From Rhodobacteraceae bacterium HTCC2083 (GTDB lineage Bacteria > Pseudomonadota > Alphaproteobacteria > Rhodobacterales > Rhodobacteraceae): DNA of 64,000 bases. The stretch is from contig DS995276.1 in NCBI GenBank assembly GCA_000156115.1, positions 2,898,178 through 2,962,177 of the forward strand, read 5' to 3'. How positions within the stretch are numbered: the stretch's first letter is position 1; every line of letters starts with the position of its first letter. Under the pieces are notes generated by a model. The model ran no database searches. It was given only the letters and a program-made list of their open reading frames with translations, and was not told the origin of the DNA. A program made the translations under genes and the position numbers. Shown here piece by piece: positions 9,231 through 18,212 of this stretch.

Positions 9231-9232
9231 TA

Positions 9233-10021
9233 ATGAAGGATATCGTCAAAGGCAAACGAATCTTAGTCACTGGAACATCCTCTGGAATTGGCCTCGAAAC
9301 GGCACGGGTTTTGTCCGAACAAGGCGCAGAGGTTTTGGGCGTTGATGTGAACAAGTGTTTTGATCACGTCGACGAATTTTACCGTGCGGATCTGTCAGAT
9401 CCGCGCACGATTGATGCGCTGATTGATGTGCTTCCTGAGGACATTGATGGGCTGGTGAACAACGCAGGCCTTCCGCCGACGCAACCAGCAAACAAGCTGT
9501 TGCAGGTCAATTGGCTCGGGCTGAAGCGGCTCACCCATGGGATCGTTCCAAAACTGGCGGATGGGGCGAGCATTGTGAATGTTGCTTCGCTCGCTGGACA
9601 TGGCTGGCCCAAGGCTGTTGAAGCAATCAAAGCCGCCGAGAATTTAGATTACCACAATTTAGATTCGTTTATCGAGCGTTGGAAAGTCTCTTCAGAGAGT
9701 GGGCGCAGCTATTTCTTTTCCAAAGAATTGCTTATCGCATGGACGATGCAAAACCGCTGGACGTGGCGGGATCGCGGCATTCGCATGAACGCCGTCAGCC
9801 CCGGTCCTGTCGATACGCCGATCTTGTCTGACTTCATCAAAACGTTAGGCGAACGTGCAACGGAAGATCGCGATACGATGGATCGGCCCGGCACACCCGA
9901 AGATATTGCCCCAGTGATCATGTTCCTTTTGTCGGACATGACCCAGTGGATCAGAGGTTTCAACATTCAAGCCGATGGTGGCATGGCGTCAAATCTGACC
10001 TGCCGCGCGCACGGTTTATAA
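9233..10021 (+). CDS. Short-chain dehydrogenase/reductase (SDR)
   Basis: A 262-residue classical SDR with cofactor motif TGTSSGIG, NNAG, and a catalytic YFFSK (Tyr-x3-Lys). The sequence resembles the 3-alpha-hydroxysteroid dehydrogenase/carbonyl-reductase-like branch, which carries a long insert before the catalytic Tyr. It probably interconverts an alcohol and carbonyl with NAD(H). The ATG at 9233 follows the aldehyde dehydrogenase stop by two bases; a TTG at 9227 is less likely. Together the two enzymes could perform alcohol to aldehyde to acid oxidation. Confidence 0.9.
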   Translation: MKDIVKGKRILVTGTSSGIGLETARVLSEQGAEVLGVDVNKCFDHVDEFYRADLSDPRTIDALIDVLPEDIDGLVNNAGLPPTQPANKLLQVNWLGLKRLTHGIVPKLADGASIVNVASLAGHGWPKAVEAIKAAENLDYHNLDSFIERWKVSSESGRSYFFSKELLIAWTMQNRWTWRDRGIRMNAVSPGPVDTPILSDFIKTLGERATEDRDTMDRPGTPEDIAPVIMFLLSDMTQWIRGFNIQADGGMASNLTCRAHGL

Positions 10022-10034
10022 GGAGGAAGAAAAG

Positions 10035-11555
10035 ATGGGCATTATTGGCTGGATCATTCTCATTGTCATCGTCGCTGCTATCATTATCGCGTTGGCCGCA
10101 TGGTGGTACGAACGCGCAACCAACGAGGTCAGTTTGCTGCGTACAGGAGTGGGCGGTCGGCATGTTGTGATTGATGGCGGCGTGCTTGCGATCCCCTATT
10201 TCCACGAAATTTCCCGCGTCAACATGGCGACGTTGCGATTGGACGTGGATCGACGGGGTGACTCTTCTTTGATCACGCAAGACCGTTTGCGGGTCGATGT
10301 GGGTGCTGAATTCTATGTGTCCGTCAGCCCGACGGAAGACGCGATCACAAGCGCGGCTCAAACACTTGGCAAACGCACATTTCAACGCGACGAGCTGCGC
10401 AGTTTGCTTGATGGTATGATGATTGATGCGTTGCGTTCCGTTGCGGCTCGGATGAGCATGGATGAGCTGCACGAAAACCGCGCGCAATTTGTGAGCGAAG
10501 TGCGTGACGGTTTGAAAGACACCTTGGCGCGTTATGGTTTGCAACTGGATTCTGTCTCTCTGACGGCGCTCGACCAAACGCCTTTCGCGGCTTTGGATGA
10601 GAACAACGCCTTTAACGCGGTGGGTATGCGCAAGCTGGCGGAGGTCATTGCCAAGTCCAAGAAAGAGCGCGCAGAGATTGATGCAGACAGCGAAGTTTCT
10701 GTGCGCCGTGCGGGCATGGAAGCCGCGCGCAAACGCTTAGAGATTGATCTCGAAGAGCGCCGCGCCGAGATCGCGCAGCAACAGGAAATTGAAACGCTTG
10801 CTGCCGCGCAGATCGCTGAAATCGCCAAACAGAAAGCAGATAGCGAACGCGCGGCGACCAAAGCCAAGATCGATATGGAACGCTCAATACAGACGGCCGA
10901 AGTGGAGCGTGAGCAAGCGCTTTCTATCGCGGAGCAAGACCGTTTGATTGCGATTGCGGCAAAAAGCCAAGAAGAAAGCCGCGCGCAAGTTGAAGCTGAT
11001 GGCGCGCGCGGCGAAGCTGTTAAAGCCGCTGAAGCAGTCGAGACGATCCGTGCAATGGCCGATGCAGAACGTCGTTTAGAGCTCTCACGCATCTCCGCCG
11101 AAGCGGAGGCCAAGACAACAGCGGCCCGCGCAGCAATTGCAGCTGATAGTGACAAAGCCACAGCCAAGGACAAAGCCGCAGCGCGTCGCGAGGCTGCTGA
11201 TGCGGAAAAAGCCGTAAAGCTCGCGGAAGCGGAAGCAAAACGCGCGCTAATTGAAGCTGAAAATGCGCGTAGCGATGCGTTGGTCGCGATGGAATTGGAG
11301 AAGGCGCGGTTGGAAGCAATGCCTAAGATTGTCAGCGAAATGGTGAAGCCCGCTGAAAAGATCAAGTCGATCAATGTGAACCACGTGACGGGCCTTGGCG
11401 GCGCGTCTGGCGGCGACACTGGGCCGAAATCGCCTGTGACGACCGCGATGGACTCGATCATGGATATGGCTGTCCAATATCCATTGCTGCAAAAGATTGG
11501 CGATCAAATGGGTGTCTCATTCGATGAGAGCTTGGGAAAGAAAAAGTCTGATTAA
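10035..11555 (+). CDS. Flotillin-like SPFH-domain membrane protein (YqiK/FloT type)
   Basis: A 506-residue protein with one N-terminal transmembrane helix (about residues 4-25), an SPFH/band-7 domain (about 30-190), a long Ala/Glu/Arg-rich coiled coil (about 195-430) and a short C-terminal segment with Gly-rich linker. This is the flotillin layout; such proteins organise membrane microdomains. AGGAGG precedes the ATG. It is the last gene of the operon, 13 bases after the SDR. Its presence beside a transporter may mean that it helps assemble the importer or a membrane enzyme; that is inference. Confidence 0.9.
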   Translation: MGIIGWIILIVIVAAIIIALAAWWYERATNEVSLLRTGVGGRHVVIDGGVLAIPYFHEISRVNMATLRLDVDRRGDSSLITQDRLRVDVGAEFYVSVSPTEDAITSAAQTLGKRTFQRDELRSLLDGMMIDALRSVAARMSMDELHENRAQFVSEVRDGLKDTLARYGLQLDSVSLTALDQTPFAALDENNAFNAVGMRKLAEVIAKSKKERAEIDADSEVSVRRAGMEAARKRLEIDLEERRAEIAQQQEIETLAAAQIAEIAKQKADSERAATKAKIDMERSIQTAEVEREQALSIAEQDRLIAIAAKSQEESRAQVEADGARGEAVKAAEAVETIRAMADAERRLELSRISAEAEAKTTAARAAIAADSDKATAKDKAAARREAADAEKAVKLAEAEAKRALIEAENARSDALVAMELEKARLEAMPKIVSEMVKPAEKIKSINVNHVTGLGGASGGDTGPKSPVTTAMDSIMDMAVQYPLLQKIGDQMGVSFDESLGKKKSD

Positions 11556-11588
11556 AGTGGTTCGTGAAGAGCGCTCAATCGGTCGCTG

Positions 11589-12266
11589 TTAACTCAAGAA
11601 ATCAGCCAAAAGCCGCGCGACGCTTTCCGGTTGTTCAATGGGTGCGAAATGCCCTGCGTCTGCGATAATCTCCAATCGGGCGTTTGGCAGCAATTTCAGC
11701 ATGTCCTCATGCTGGGAGACTGGGCTCCATTGGTCTTCTTGGCCGACGATCAAGAGGACAGGGCATTCTATCTGCGCCAAATATGCTGACGCATCTGGGC
11801 GATCCACAAGTGCTTTGATTTGGCGCGCATGGAGATCTGGAGTTGCGCGCAGGACCATGTTCTTGAGCTTTGTCATAAGCGCTTTGTTGCTTTGGTTCGG
11901 GGCGTATACCATGTCGGGCAACCATCGGTTGGCCAAAGCGGCCATGCCGTTCTCATGCGCAAAGTGAACGATTTCTGCACGTTTCGCGGGCTCACCATCG
12001 CGCAGCGGATGGATGCCTGTGTCCAGCAGTGCAAGCTTTTCGACACGCTCAGGTGCAAGCCGCGCCATTTCCATTGCAACGCGCGCTCCCATTGAATGCC
12101 CTGCGATCTTTAGGTGCCCGCTGTGCTTTCTTAAACAATCGCGCGCCATCGTGGTGAGATTGTCTTGTGTCGAAAAGTCAGCAACTTTGCCATCGATGCA
12201 TTCAAGAAGCGGACGCCAAACAGTCGCGTCGCACAAAAGGCCAGAAATGAGGAGCGTTTGGCTCAT
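11589..12266 (-). CDS. Alpha/beta-fold hydrolase
   Basis: A 225-residue alpha/beta hydrolase. The nucleophile elbow is GHSMGA (Ser near residue 58) and the catalytic His is in DAGHFAPIEQPE near the C terminus. The protein is compact and lacks a signal peptide, so it acts in the cytosol on an ester, thioester or C-C bond. It is convergent with the flotillin gene and divergent from the GntR regulator. TGTATACA operator candidates between it and the regulator suggest shared control with the demethylase/TRAP operon. Confidence 0.88.
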   Translation of the reverse strand: MSQTLLISGLLCDATVWRPLLECIDGKVADFSTQDNLTTMARDCLRKHSGHLKIAGHSMGARVAMEMARLAPERVEKLALLDTGIHPLRDGEPAKRAEIVHFAHENGMAALANRWLPDMVYAPNQSNKALMTKLKNMVLRATPDLHARQIKALVDRPDASAYLAQIECPVLLIVGQEDQWSPVSQHEDMLKLLPNARLEIIADAGHFAPIEQPESVARLLADFLS

Positions 12267-12310
12267 TGAAGTACCCCGATTTACAAAATTAGTTTTATCA
12301 TGAATTTTTT

Positions 12311-12324
12311 AATTGTATACAATT
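12311..12324. promoter_or_regulatory. Candidate GntR operator (AATTGTATACAATT)
   Basis: A perfect 14-bp palindrome in the divergent promoter between the hydrolase and the GntR regulator. Its TGTATACA core recurs at 12388. FCD-GntR proteins commonly bind such short palindromes next to their own genes; binding here is inferred. Confidence 0.65.
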
Positions 12325-12387
12325 TAAGACTCGCTAAAGCTAATATTAACTATAAATTGAATTAATCCATCGTGATTCTTTATTCAG

Positions 12388-12395
12388 TGTATACA
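12388..12395. promoter_or_regulatory. Candidate second GntR half-operator (TGTATACA)
   Basis: Second copy of the TGTATACA core, 74 bases from the first and just upstream of the regulator gene. Its position argues against the ATG at 12398 being the true start of that gene. Confidence 0.55.
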
Positions 12396-12448
12396 AAATG
12401 GCGTTCTACATCACATGTTTGAGGGCCCGTCGTTTGGAAGGGATGCAA

Positions 12449-13180
12449 ATGCCTAAAGGGAATATGAGCCAACTCGATAAGGCCATTCTTGGCTTACGCT
12501 CGCTTATATTGGGGGGGGCTTTTTCCGGTGGTCAGCGTCTTCCCGAGGTAGCCGTAGCAAAGCAATTAGGCTTGTCCCGCACACCGCTTCGACAAGCGAT
12601 GGATCGCCTGATTTCAGAAGGTTTGCTTGAGCGGATCACAACAGGCGGCTGTCGCGTCGCGACGTTCTCTAAAGACGACATTGCAGACGCAATCGAGATA
12701 CGTGGCGTGATCGAAGGAACAGCGGCGCGTTTGGCAGCCGAGCGCGGTGTCGCGCTGGACCTGCTCGACGAAGCTTATGCTGCGCTTGAGGCGATTGATG
12801 ATGCGCTCACAGATCCCAAAGATCTGGATTTTGACCTTTACGTCAAGCAAAACGCACTCTTTCACGATGTGCTGGCGCGCTCTTGTCAAAGCACGCTGAT
12901 TGCGCGCGAGATTGAGCGTATGAGCTTGTTGCCACTAGCCTCGCCGTCTGCATTCTTGAGCGATCAAGCTTTGATCCCTGATTTCCAAGACTCGCTTCGC
13001 TACGCACAGCGCCAACACCGCGCAATCATCGAAGCCATTGTAAATCGCGAAGGCGCGCGCGCAGAGGCACTAACCCGCGAACATGCGCGTCTTGCTCTTA
13101 TCAATTTCAACTATTTGACAGAAGCCCAACCGAAGCTTTCGAAAGATGTGCCCGGTTTGTCTTTGGTCGCATCTTCGTAA
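12449..13180 (+). CDS. GntR-family regulator with FCD domain
   Basis: An FCD-type GntR regulator of 243 residues: N-terminal winged helix (LPEVAVAKQLGLSRTPLRQAMDRLISEGLL) and an all-helical ligand domain (about residues 75-225) with the metal/ligand-type histidines (FHDVLAR, RQHRAIIEAI). The ATG at 12449 has GGAAGGG six bases upstream; the ATG at 12398 abuts an operator and has no ribosome site. It lies directly upstream of the demethylase and TRAP genes and probably represses them until their substrate or an intermediate binds. Confidence 0.9.
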   Translation: MPKGNMSQLDKAILGLRSLILGGAFSGGQRLPEVAVAKQLGLSRTPLRQAMDRLISEGLLERITTGGCRVATFSKDDIADAIEIRGVIEGTAARLAAERGVALDLLDEAYAALEAIDDALTDPKDLDFDLYVKQNALFHDVLARSCQSTLIAREIERMSLLPLASPSAFLSDQALIPDFQDSLRYAQRQHRAIIEAIVNREGARAEALTREHARLALINFNYLTEAQPKLSKDVPGLSLVASS

Positions 13181-13199
13181 GTTTAAGGGGGATCACAAT

Positions 13200-14600
13200 A
13201 TGTCTAGTCTTAGTTCGGTCATTTCTCAGCACGGCAATCCAGTCGACATGCTGCGCAACTCCAAAATTGGAATGTATGTATATCCGATTGTTGCACCCGA
13301 GTTCTCTAACTGGCGTGATGAGCAAGTCGCGTGGCGCGATCATGCTGTTCTGTTTGATCAAACCCATCACATGGACGAGTTAACCGTTGAAGGCCCTGAC
13401 GCTGAAGCGTTTTTGGCCTATGTCGGGATTAACGGGTTTGCCAATTTTGACCTGAACCGCGCAAAGCATTTTGTGCCTGTCACGCCTGCGGGACATGTCA
13501 TCGGTGACATGATCATCTTCCGCGAACGTTTAGATAAGTTCATTCTGGTCGGGCGCGCGCCAACCGCGAATTGGGTGAAGTTCCAAGCGGCCATCGGTAC
13601 ATGGAAAGTGCGTCTTTTCCATGATCCCCGTTCTGACAGTCGGCCAGATGGTGAGCGGATTATGCGCACGCATTACCGTTTTCAGATCCAAGGACCAGAT
13701 GCGCCTGCGATCTTTGAAAAGATCAATGGCGGTCCTGTCAAAGATATCCCGTTCTTTCATGTGGATGAGATAAACGTAGGGGCTAAAAAGGTTCAGGCTT
13801 TGCGTCACGGCATGGCAGGCGCACCGGGTTTAGAAATCTGGGGCCCTTACGGGGACAAGCACCATATTCAGTCCACAATATTGCAAGCGGCGCGCGACAT
13901 TGGTGTGAATTTGGTGCAAGTTGGCAGCCGCGCTTACTCAACAAACACGCTCGAATCCGGTTGGATTCCATCGCCCTTGCCGGGGATCTATTCTGGCGAC
14001 GGAATGATGCAAGAGTACTGTGATTGGCTCGGTGCAGATAGCTATGAGGCGGTCGGGTCAATTGGAGGTAGCTACGTCTCCGATGATATCGCTGATTATT
14101 ATGTGAATCCGTTTGAGCTTGGGTACAGTTTTTACATCGGTTGGAAAAAGGACGACTTCATCGGCAAAGCCGCTTTGCAAAAAATGAAGGATGGCCCGAA
14201 CCGTAAGAAAGTTACGTTTGAATGGAACAAAGAAGATGTTCTGAGGGTGATCGCCAGCGGGCTTGAACAGGGTACGCCGTTCAAATGGATTGATTTCCCG
14301 CAACCCAATTACGCGTCGTCTACCGCGGATATGGTGATGCAGGGTGATAAGATGATGGGGATGAGCATGTTCAATGGCTACAGCTATAACGAGCGCTGTT
14401 TCCTGAGCCTTGGTGTTGTTGATCCATCGGTGCAAATCGGGGATGTGCTTAACCTGAAGTGGGGCGAGCCCGCGCAAACCGGCAAGACGTCAACCGAACA
14501 GCACGTGCAAACAGATATTCGGGTGCGCGTGTCTGACACGCCCTATGCCAAAGACGCCCGTGAAAATTATGCCGACAGCTGGCGCACAAAGGCTGACTAG
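13200..14600 (+). CDS. GcvT-fold aminomethyltransferase-like protein (LigM/DesA-type O-demethylase candidate)
   Basis: A 466-residue protein of the folate-dependent GcvT fold, starting after AAGGGGG at 13200. Length and features (DQTHHMDELTVEGPDAEAFL near the start; VGSRAYSTNTLESGWIPSPLPGIY in the middle; the C-terminal domain) resemble the tetrahydrofolate-dependent vanillate/syringate O-demethylases LigM and DesA more than T-protein or DmdA, which are near 370 residues. The likely role is transfer of a methyl group from an imported methoxy or methylated compound to tetrahydrofolate. No folate-cycle gene is adjacent. A TRAP importer follows, separated by hairpin-forming sequence. Confidence 0.75.
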   Translation: MSSLSSVISQHGNPVDMLRNSKIGMYVYPIVAPEFSNWRDEQVAWRDHAVLFDQTHHMDELTVEGPDAEAFLAYVGINGFANFDLNRAKHFVPVTPAGHVIGDMIIFRERLDKFILVGRAPTANWVKFQAAIGTWKVRLFHDPRSDSRPDGERIMRTHYRFQIQGPDAPAIFEKINGGPVKDIPFFHVDEINVGAKKVQALRHGMAGAPGLEIWGPYGDKHHIQSTILQAARDIGVNLVQVGSRAYSTNTLESGWIPSPLPGIYSGDGMMQEYCDWLGADSYEAVGSIGGSYVSDDIADYYVNPFELGYSFYIGWKKDDFIGKAALQKMKDGPNRKKVTFEWNKEDVLRVIASGLEQGTPFKWIDFPQPNYASSTADMVMQGDKMMGMSMFNGYSYNERCFLSLGVVDPSVQIGDVLNLKWGEPAQTGKTSTEQHVQTDIRVRVSDTPYAKDARENYADSWRTKAD

Positions 14601-14675
14601 CCAAGCCCCAGCTTGGGCGCGCTCTGGGAGGTGCGCGCCTATTCATCAACCATGTCACATTCGGGAGGAACAGAC

Positions 14676-15656
14676 ATGAAATTTACGACCCTTTTGGCCG
14701 CTTCGGCCATCGCACTTACATCCGCTCTGCCAGCATTCGCCGAAGAGCTGAGCTTTGCCAACTTCACACCGCCGTTTCACACAGTAAACGCGTCTGTCAT
14801 CGAAAAAATGAACGCAGATCTTATGGCTGCGACTGATGGCGAAGTCAGCGTACGCGGCTATCACGGCGGTGAGCTGGGCGCAGGTCCTGTCGAGCAATAC
14901 GTCCGCGTTGTTCAAGGCGCGGCTGACATTGCTTGGGGTCTTCCTGGCTACACGTCTTCACAGTTTGAAAAGACAATGATCGTAGAACTTCCTGGTACGT
15001 TGAGCAACGAAGACGATGGCTACGCAGCGATGTGGGCTGCCTATGATGCGCATCTTGCGGGTGAGTTTACCGCAACTGTGCCTGTTGCGATGTGGACGTC
15101 AGAGCCAAACGTTTTGATTATGAAAGACAAGGTAGTGCGCACCCCTGCGGATATGGCGGGTCTTAAAGTGCGTGTCGCAGGTGCAACTGCCGCCGAAGTC
15201 GCCACCGCTTTGGGTGCAACGCCTGTGCAGATGCCGATCAACCAAGTCTATAATGCGCTTCAAACGGGTCTCATCGATGGTGTGATCACGGGTTCGTCCA
15301 CTTTGAGTGATTTCAAACTAGACGAAGTGGCAAGCAGCTATACTTTTGGTGCGAACCTTGGGCGTTTGGCCTTCTACGCGGTCATGAATGAGGCCAAGTA
15401 CAACGACCTTAGCGATGCTGCAAAAGCGGCGCTCGATAGCTCTGGCAACACCGCTATTTCCAAAAGCGCGGAAGACGCATGGAACGCGACTTCTGACGCT
15501 GGTGTCGCAGCTGCGCGGGCGCTTGACGACAACACGTTTGTTGATCTTTCAGAGGCTGAAGCAGCTGCGTTTGCAGACGTTATTGCAGGCGTGACAGGCG
15601 CATACGTGGCAAAGGTTGGCGGCGAAGACGCGCTTGCTGCGATGCAGGGCAACTAA
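14676..15656 (+). CDS. TRAP transporter solute-binding protein (DctP family)
   Basis: A 326-residue periplasmic receptor with an N-terminal signal (MKFTTLLAASAIALTS, cleavage near AFA-EE) and the DctP-type fold; GGAGGAA precedes the start at 14676. Conserved DctP features include the FTPPFHTVNASV opening and the PLKVRVAG-like segment (MAGLKVRVAGATAAEVATALGATPVQMP). That segment carries the Arg which usually clamps a substrate carboxylate (KVRVAG). It works with the DctQ/DctM subunits that follow. Confidence 0.92.
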   Translation: MKFTTLLAASAIALTSALPAFAEELSFANFTPPFHTVNASVIEKMNADLMAATDGEVSVRGYHGGELGAGPVEQYVRVVQGAADIAWGLPGYTSSQFEKTMIVELPGTLSNEDDGYAAMWAAYDAHLAGEFTATVPVAMWTSEPNVLIMKDKVVRTPADMAGLKVRVAGATAAEVATALGATPVQMPINQVYNALQTGLIDGVITGSSTLSDFKLDEVASSYTFGANLGRLAFYAVMNEAKYNDLSDAAKAALDSSGNTAISKSAEDAWNATSDAGVAAARALDDNTFVDLSEAEAAAFADVIAGVTGAYVAKVGGEDALAAMQGN

Positions 15657-15660
15657 GCGT

Positions 15661-16173
15661 TTGCTCGTAAACTTACGCACATGGGCGGACAGGCTTTTGG
15701 GTTTGTCCGCAAACCTTGGTGCCCTCGGCCTTTTGGTCGAGGTCATTGTGATTATGATCGATGTCGTCGGGCGTTTTTTTGGCAGCCCGCTTTATGGATC
15801 GCAAGATATGGTCACGATGGGGATGGTCGTATTGGTATTTGGCGGCATGGCGATGTGTGACCGCGATGGTGGGCATATCGCGGTTGATCTGCTTGAGCCG
15901 CGTTTTTCCCCTGCTGTTAACCGCTTCATCGATATCATTTCGGCGCTTTTGGGCGCAATCATTTTCTTATTCATCGCATATGCAATCTATGAAAGCGCAA
16001 AGTTAAGCATCATGCTAAACCTATCGACCAACTTGTTGCGACTGCCCAAAGCGTGGTTCCAATGGGGGCTCGCAGCCTTTTCAATCGTCACAGCCCTTGG
16101 CATGCTTCTGCGTGCAGCTGAATTAAGCCTGTCTGGCCGCGACATCCGCCGCGAGAAAGCAACAGAATTATGA
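15661..16173 (+). CDS. TRAP transporter small permease (DctQ family)
   Basis: A four-helix DctQ subunit of about 170 residues. No ATG is available near the start; the reading frame opens at a TTG (15661) four bases after the DctP stop, and a TTG at 15616 inside DctP is the alternative. Helices lie near residues 18-38, 50-68, 87-107 and 127-147. Its stop overlaps the DctM start (ATGA). It completes the sodium-driven TRAP importer. Confidence 0.85.
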   Translation: MLVNLRTWADRLLGLSANLGALGLLVEVIVIMIDVVGRFFGSPLYGSQDMVTMGMVVLVFGGMAMCDRDGGHIAVDLLEPRFSPAVNRFIDIISALLGAIIFLFIAYAIYESAKLSIMLNLSTNLLRLPKAWFQWGLAAFSIVTALGMLLRAAELSLSGRDIRREKATEL

Positions 16174-17474
16174 GCGTCGAAGTTACAGGTTTCATCGGTC
16201 TCGCTACGCTTTTGGTGCTGCTCGCCATCCGTATTCCTGTTGCCTTCGCAATGTTTCTTGTGGGTTTTGTTGGCATTTGCGCCCTAAAAGGCTGGAACGC
16301 AGCGATGAGCTTGTTGTCGTCCGAAACGTTCACGCTTGCATCGTCATCGGAATTGGTTGTCGTCCCGCTGTTCATTTTGATGGGCAATGTTGCAACTGCG
16401 ACGGGGATGAGCCGTCAGCTCTACACTGCAGCCTATGCGATGATCGGCCATGTCCGTGGCGGGCTTGCCTCTGCCACAGTTGTCGGCTGTGGTGGGTTCG
16501 CAGCCTTGTCAGGTTCCTCCGTCGCATCTGCATTGACGATGGGCAAAGTTTCCCTCTCTGAGATGGAGCGCTTCAAATATGATCAGCGCTTGTCTACTGG
16601 CGTGGTCGCCGCTGGCGGAACGCTCGGCATCTTAATCCCCCCCTCAACAGGCTTCGTCATCTTCGCAATTCTAACCGAGCAATCTATTGGCCGGTTGTTC
16701 CTCGCAGGCGTTTTTCCGGGCTTATTGCTGCTCATGATGTTCGTGCTGACTGTGTGGATCATCTGCTGGATCAAGCCCGAGCTTGGCCCGCGCGGTCCTC
16801 GTTCAAGTGGCGCTGAAAGACTGCGCGCTCTGACAGGGGCATTGCCGATCTTGCTCGTGATCGTGGTCACAATTGGCGGCATCTATGGCGGCCTGTTCTC
16901 ACCTGTTGAGGCCGCTGGCGTGGGTGCAGCATTGGTCGTGATCTATGGCATCGTCACGCGCACGCTCAGCTTTGCGGCCTTCTGGCACTCTGCACGCAGC
17001 TCTATCGTGACGACTGCGACGGTTATGCTGATCTTGAGCGGCGCACATATGATCAATCCATTTCTTGCCCTCAGTCACGTGCCTGCTTTCGTGGGCGGTG
17101 CACTGGTTGCGCTTGATCTTCCAGTTTTGGTAATTCTTGCGCTTATGCTGTTGATGTATCTGATCTTGGGCTGCTTTCTTGAGGGCTTCGCAATGCTCGT
17201 GCTGACTTTGCCGATCTTTTTCCCTGTTGTTCTACAACTCGGCATTGATCCAATTTGGTTCGGTGTGTTGGTTGTGCTCACGTTAGAAATGGGACTGATA
17301 TCGCCACCTGTTGGGATCAACGTATTCATCGTGAAATCAGTCGCGCCCAAAGTCGCACTTGGAGATATTTTCAGAGGGGTCACCCCATTTTGGTTCGCGA
17401 TGCTGTTCACGTTAATCGTGCTAATCGCTTTCCCACAAGTATCGTTGTTCCTACCAAATACGATGTTCAATTGA
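16170..17474 (+). CDS. TRAP transporter large permease (DctM family)
   Basis: A 434-residue DctM subunit with about 12 hydrophobic segments and hallmark stretches VVPLFILMGN, CGGFAALSGSSVASALTMGKV, GTLGILIPPSTGFVIFAILTEQSIGRLF and LEMGLISPPVGINVFIVKS. It is translationally coupled to DctQ. It is the ion-coupled translocating subunit for the substrate of the demethylase operon. Confidence 0.94.
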   Translation: MSVEVTGFIGLATLLVLLAIRIPVAFAMFLVGFVGICALKGWNAAMSLLSSETFTLASSSELVVVPLFILMGNVATATGMSRQLYTAAYAMIGHVRGGLASATVVGCGGFAALSGSSVASALTMGKVSLSEMERFKYDQRLSTGVVAAGGTLGILIPPSTGFVIFAILTEQSIGRLFLAGVFPGLLLLMMFVLTVWIICWIKPELGPRGPRSSGAERLRALTGALPILLVIVVTIGGIYGGLFSPVEAAGVGAALVVIYGIVTRTLSFAAFWHSARSSIVTTATVMLILSGAHMINPFLALSHVPAFVGGALVALDLPVLVILALMLLMYLILGCFLEGFAMLVLTLPIFFPVVLQLGIDPIWFGVLVVLTLEMGLISPPVGINVFIVKSVAPKVALGDIFRGVTPFWFAMLFTLIVLIAFPQVSLFLPNTMFN

Positions 17475-17477
17475 TCG

Positions 17478-17758
17478 ATGCCAGCGGGCTGAGCACATTC
17501 GTCTGGGGTGAGGGGGAGGCAGTCTGTGATCAGGGTGCCTGAATCATATATAGCTTGATCGCTTTCAGGCATGTGATAGCGTGATTTTATGAACCAGTGT
17601 GTAAGTCCGCGCGGAACAAGTAGGGCATAAGACACGTCGGTGGTATATCTCAAATCTTTAGCGAGACGATCCGCAATTATCGGGTCAAACTGCATCTGCT
17701 TTATGAGCAATCGAGCACGCAAAGGCGCAGCTCGCGCACAGATAGAAGCAGCAATCAC
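17478..17758 (-). other. Unrecognised open frame in a 330-base gap
   Basis: The minus strand is open from 17758 leftwards and continues into the antisense of the permease gene. Only its first roughly 95 residues lie outside that gene (for example RLAKDLRYTTDVSYALLVPRG). No ribosome site or family was recognised. It may be a fragment of a decayed gene or chance. Confidence 0.25.
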
Positions 17759-17806
17759 GATATAAATCGCCCGTTGGACTGGCTGGGTTATTAAGGGACT
17801 ACCATC

Positions 17807-18191
17807 ATGCTAAATTGGATACGAACAGCTGTAATTTGTGCGGTCATGGCGTGGAGCGGGGGGGCCGCGGCGCTGGAAGGGTCCCTGCCAACCGATAACA
17901 CTCTCGGGCTTTTTTGCACAATCAAAATGATTGACGATGCCGACCAGCAGTGGGCGAAAGTTGAGGTGGCTGCGGCCCCCGGCACCGAGTAATTCAGTGG
18001 CGGTACGCAGTGGTACAACGGTAATTCATGGGGCGGGGGGGGGTAGCCCAATTACGCCTGAACTTATCGCACTTTGTCTGGGCATAGATTCCGTAACGGT
18101 AACAGCGCTAACGCAAACCGGTGCTGACGCTGATAGCTTCGCGGCGCAAACTTATATGGGCTTCTCATTCTCGTTGGCGGCTGGAAATTAG
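17807..18191 (+). pseudogene. Broken 5' end of an exported Fn3/autotransporter gene
   Basis: A start with a clear signal peptide (MLNWIRTAVICAVMAWSGG...AALEG) opens at 17807 and hits TAA at 17990. In the same frame the next codons still read like protein (FSGGTQWYNGNSWGG) up to a G9 tract at 18035-18043. After it the coding sense moves to another frame (SPITPELIALCLGIDSVTVTAL), ending in TAG at 18189. Past that stop the same frame leads straight into the Fn3/barrel ORF. Two nonsense changes and one frameshift therefore separate the signal peptide from its passenger and barrel. Confidence 0.7.
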
Positions 18192-18212
18192 ACTACGAAT
18201 GACACTAATTAC

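Noticed and set aside
10532-11461. 309-codon minus-strand ORF
   Set aside because: Antisense shadow of the Ala/Glu-rich coiled coil of the flotillin gene.
13200-14600. DMSP demethylase DmdA
   Set aside because: The protein is about 100 residues longer than DmdA and its middle region looks like LigM/DesA-type proteins; no DmdBCD genes nearby.
17075-17478. Right part of the 227-codon minus ORF
   Set aside because: Antisense to the conserved DctM C terminus; only the part outside that gene was noted.
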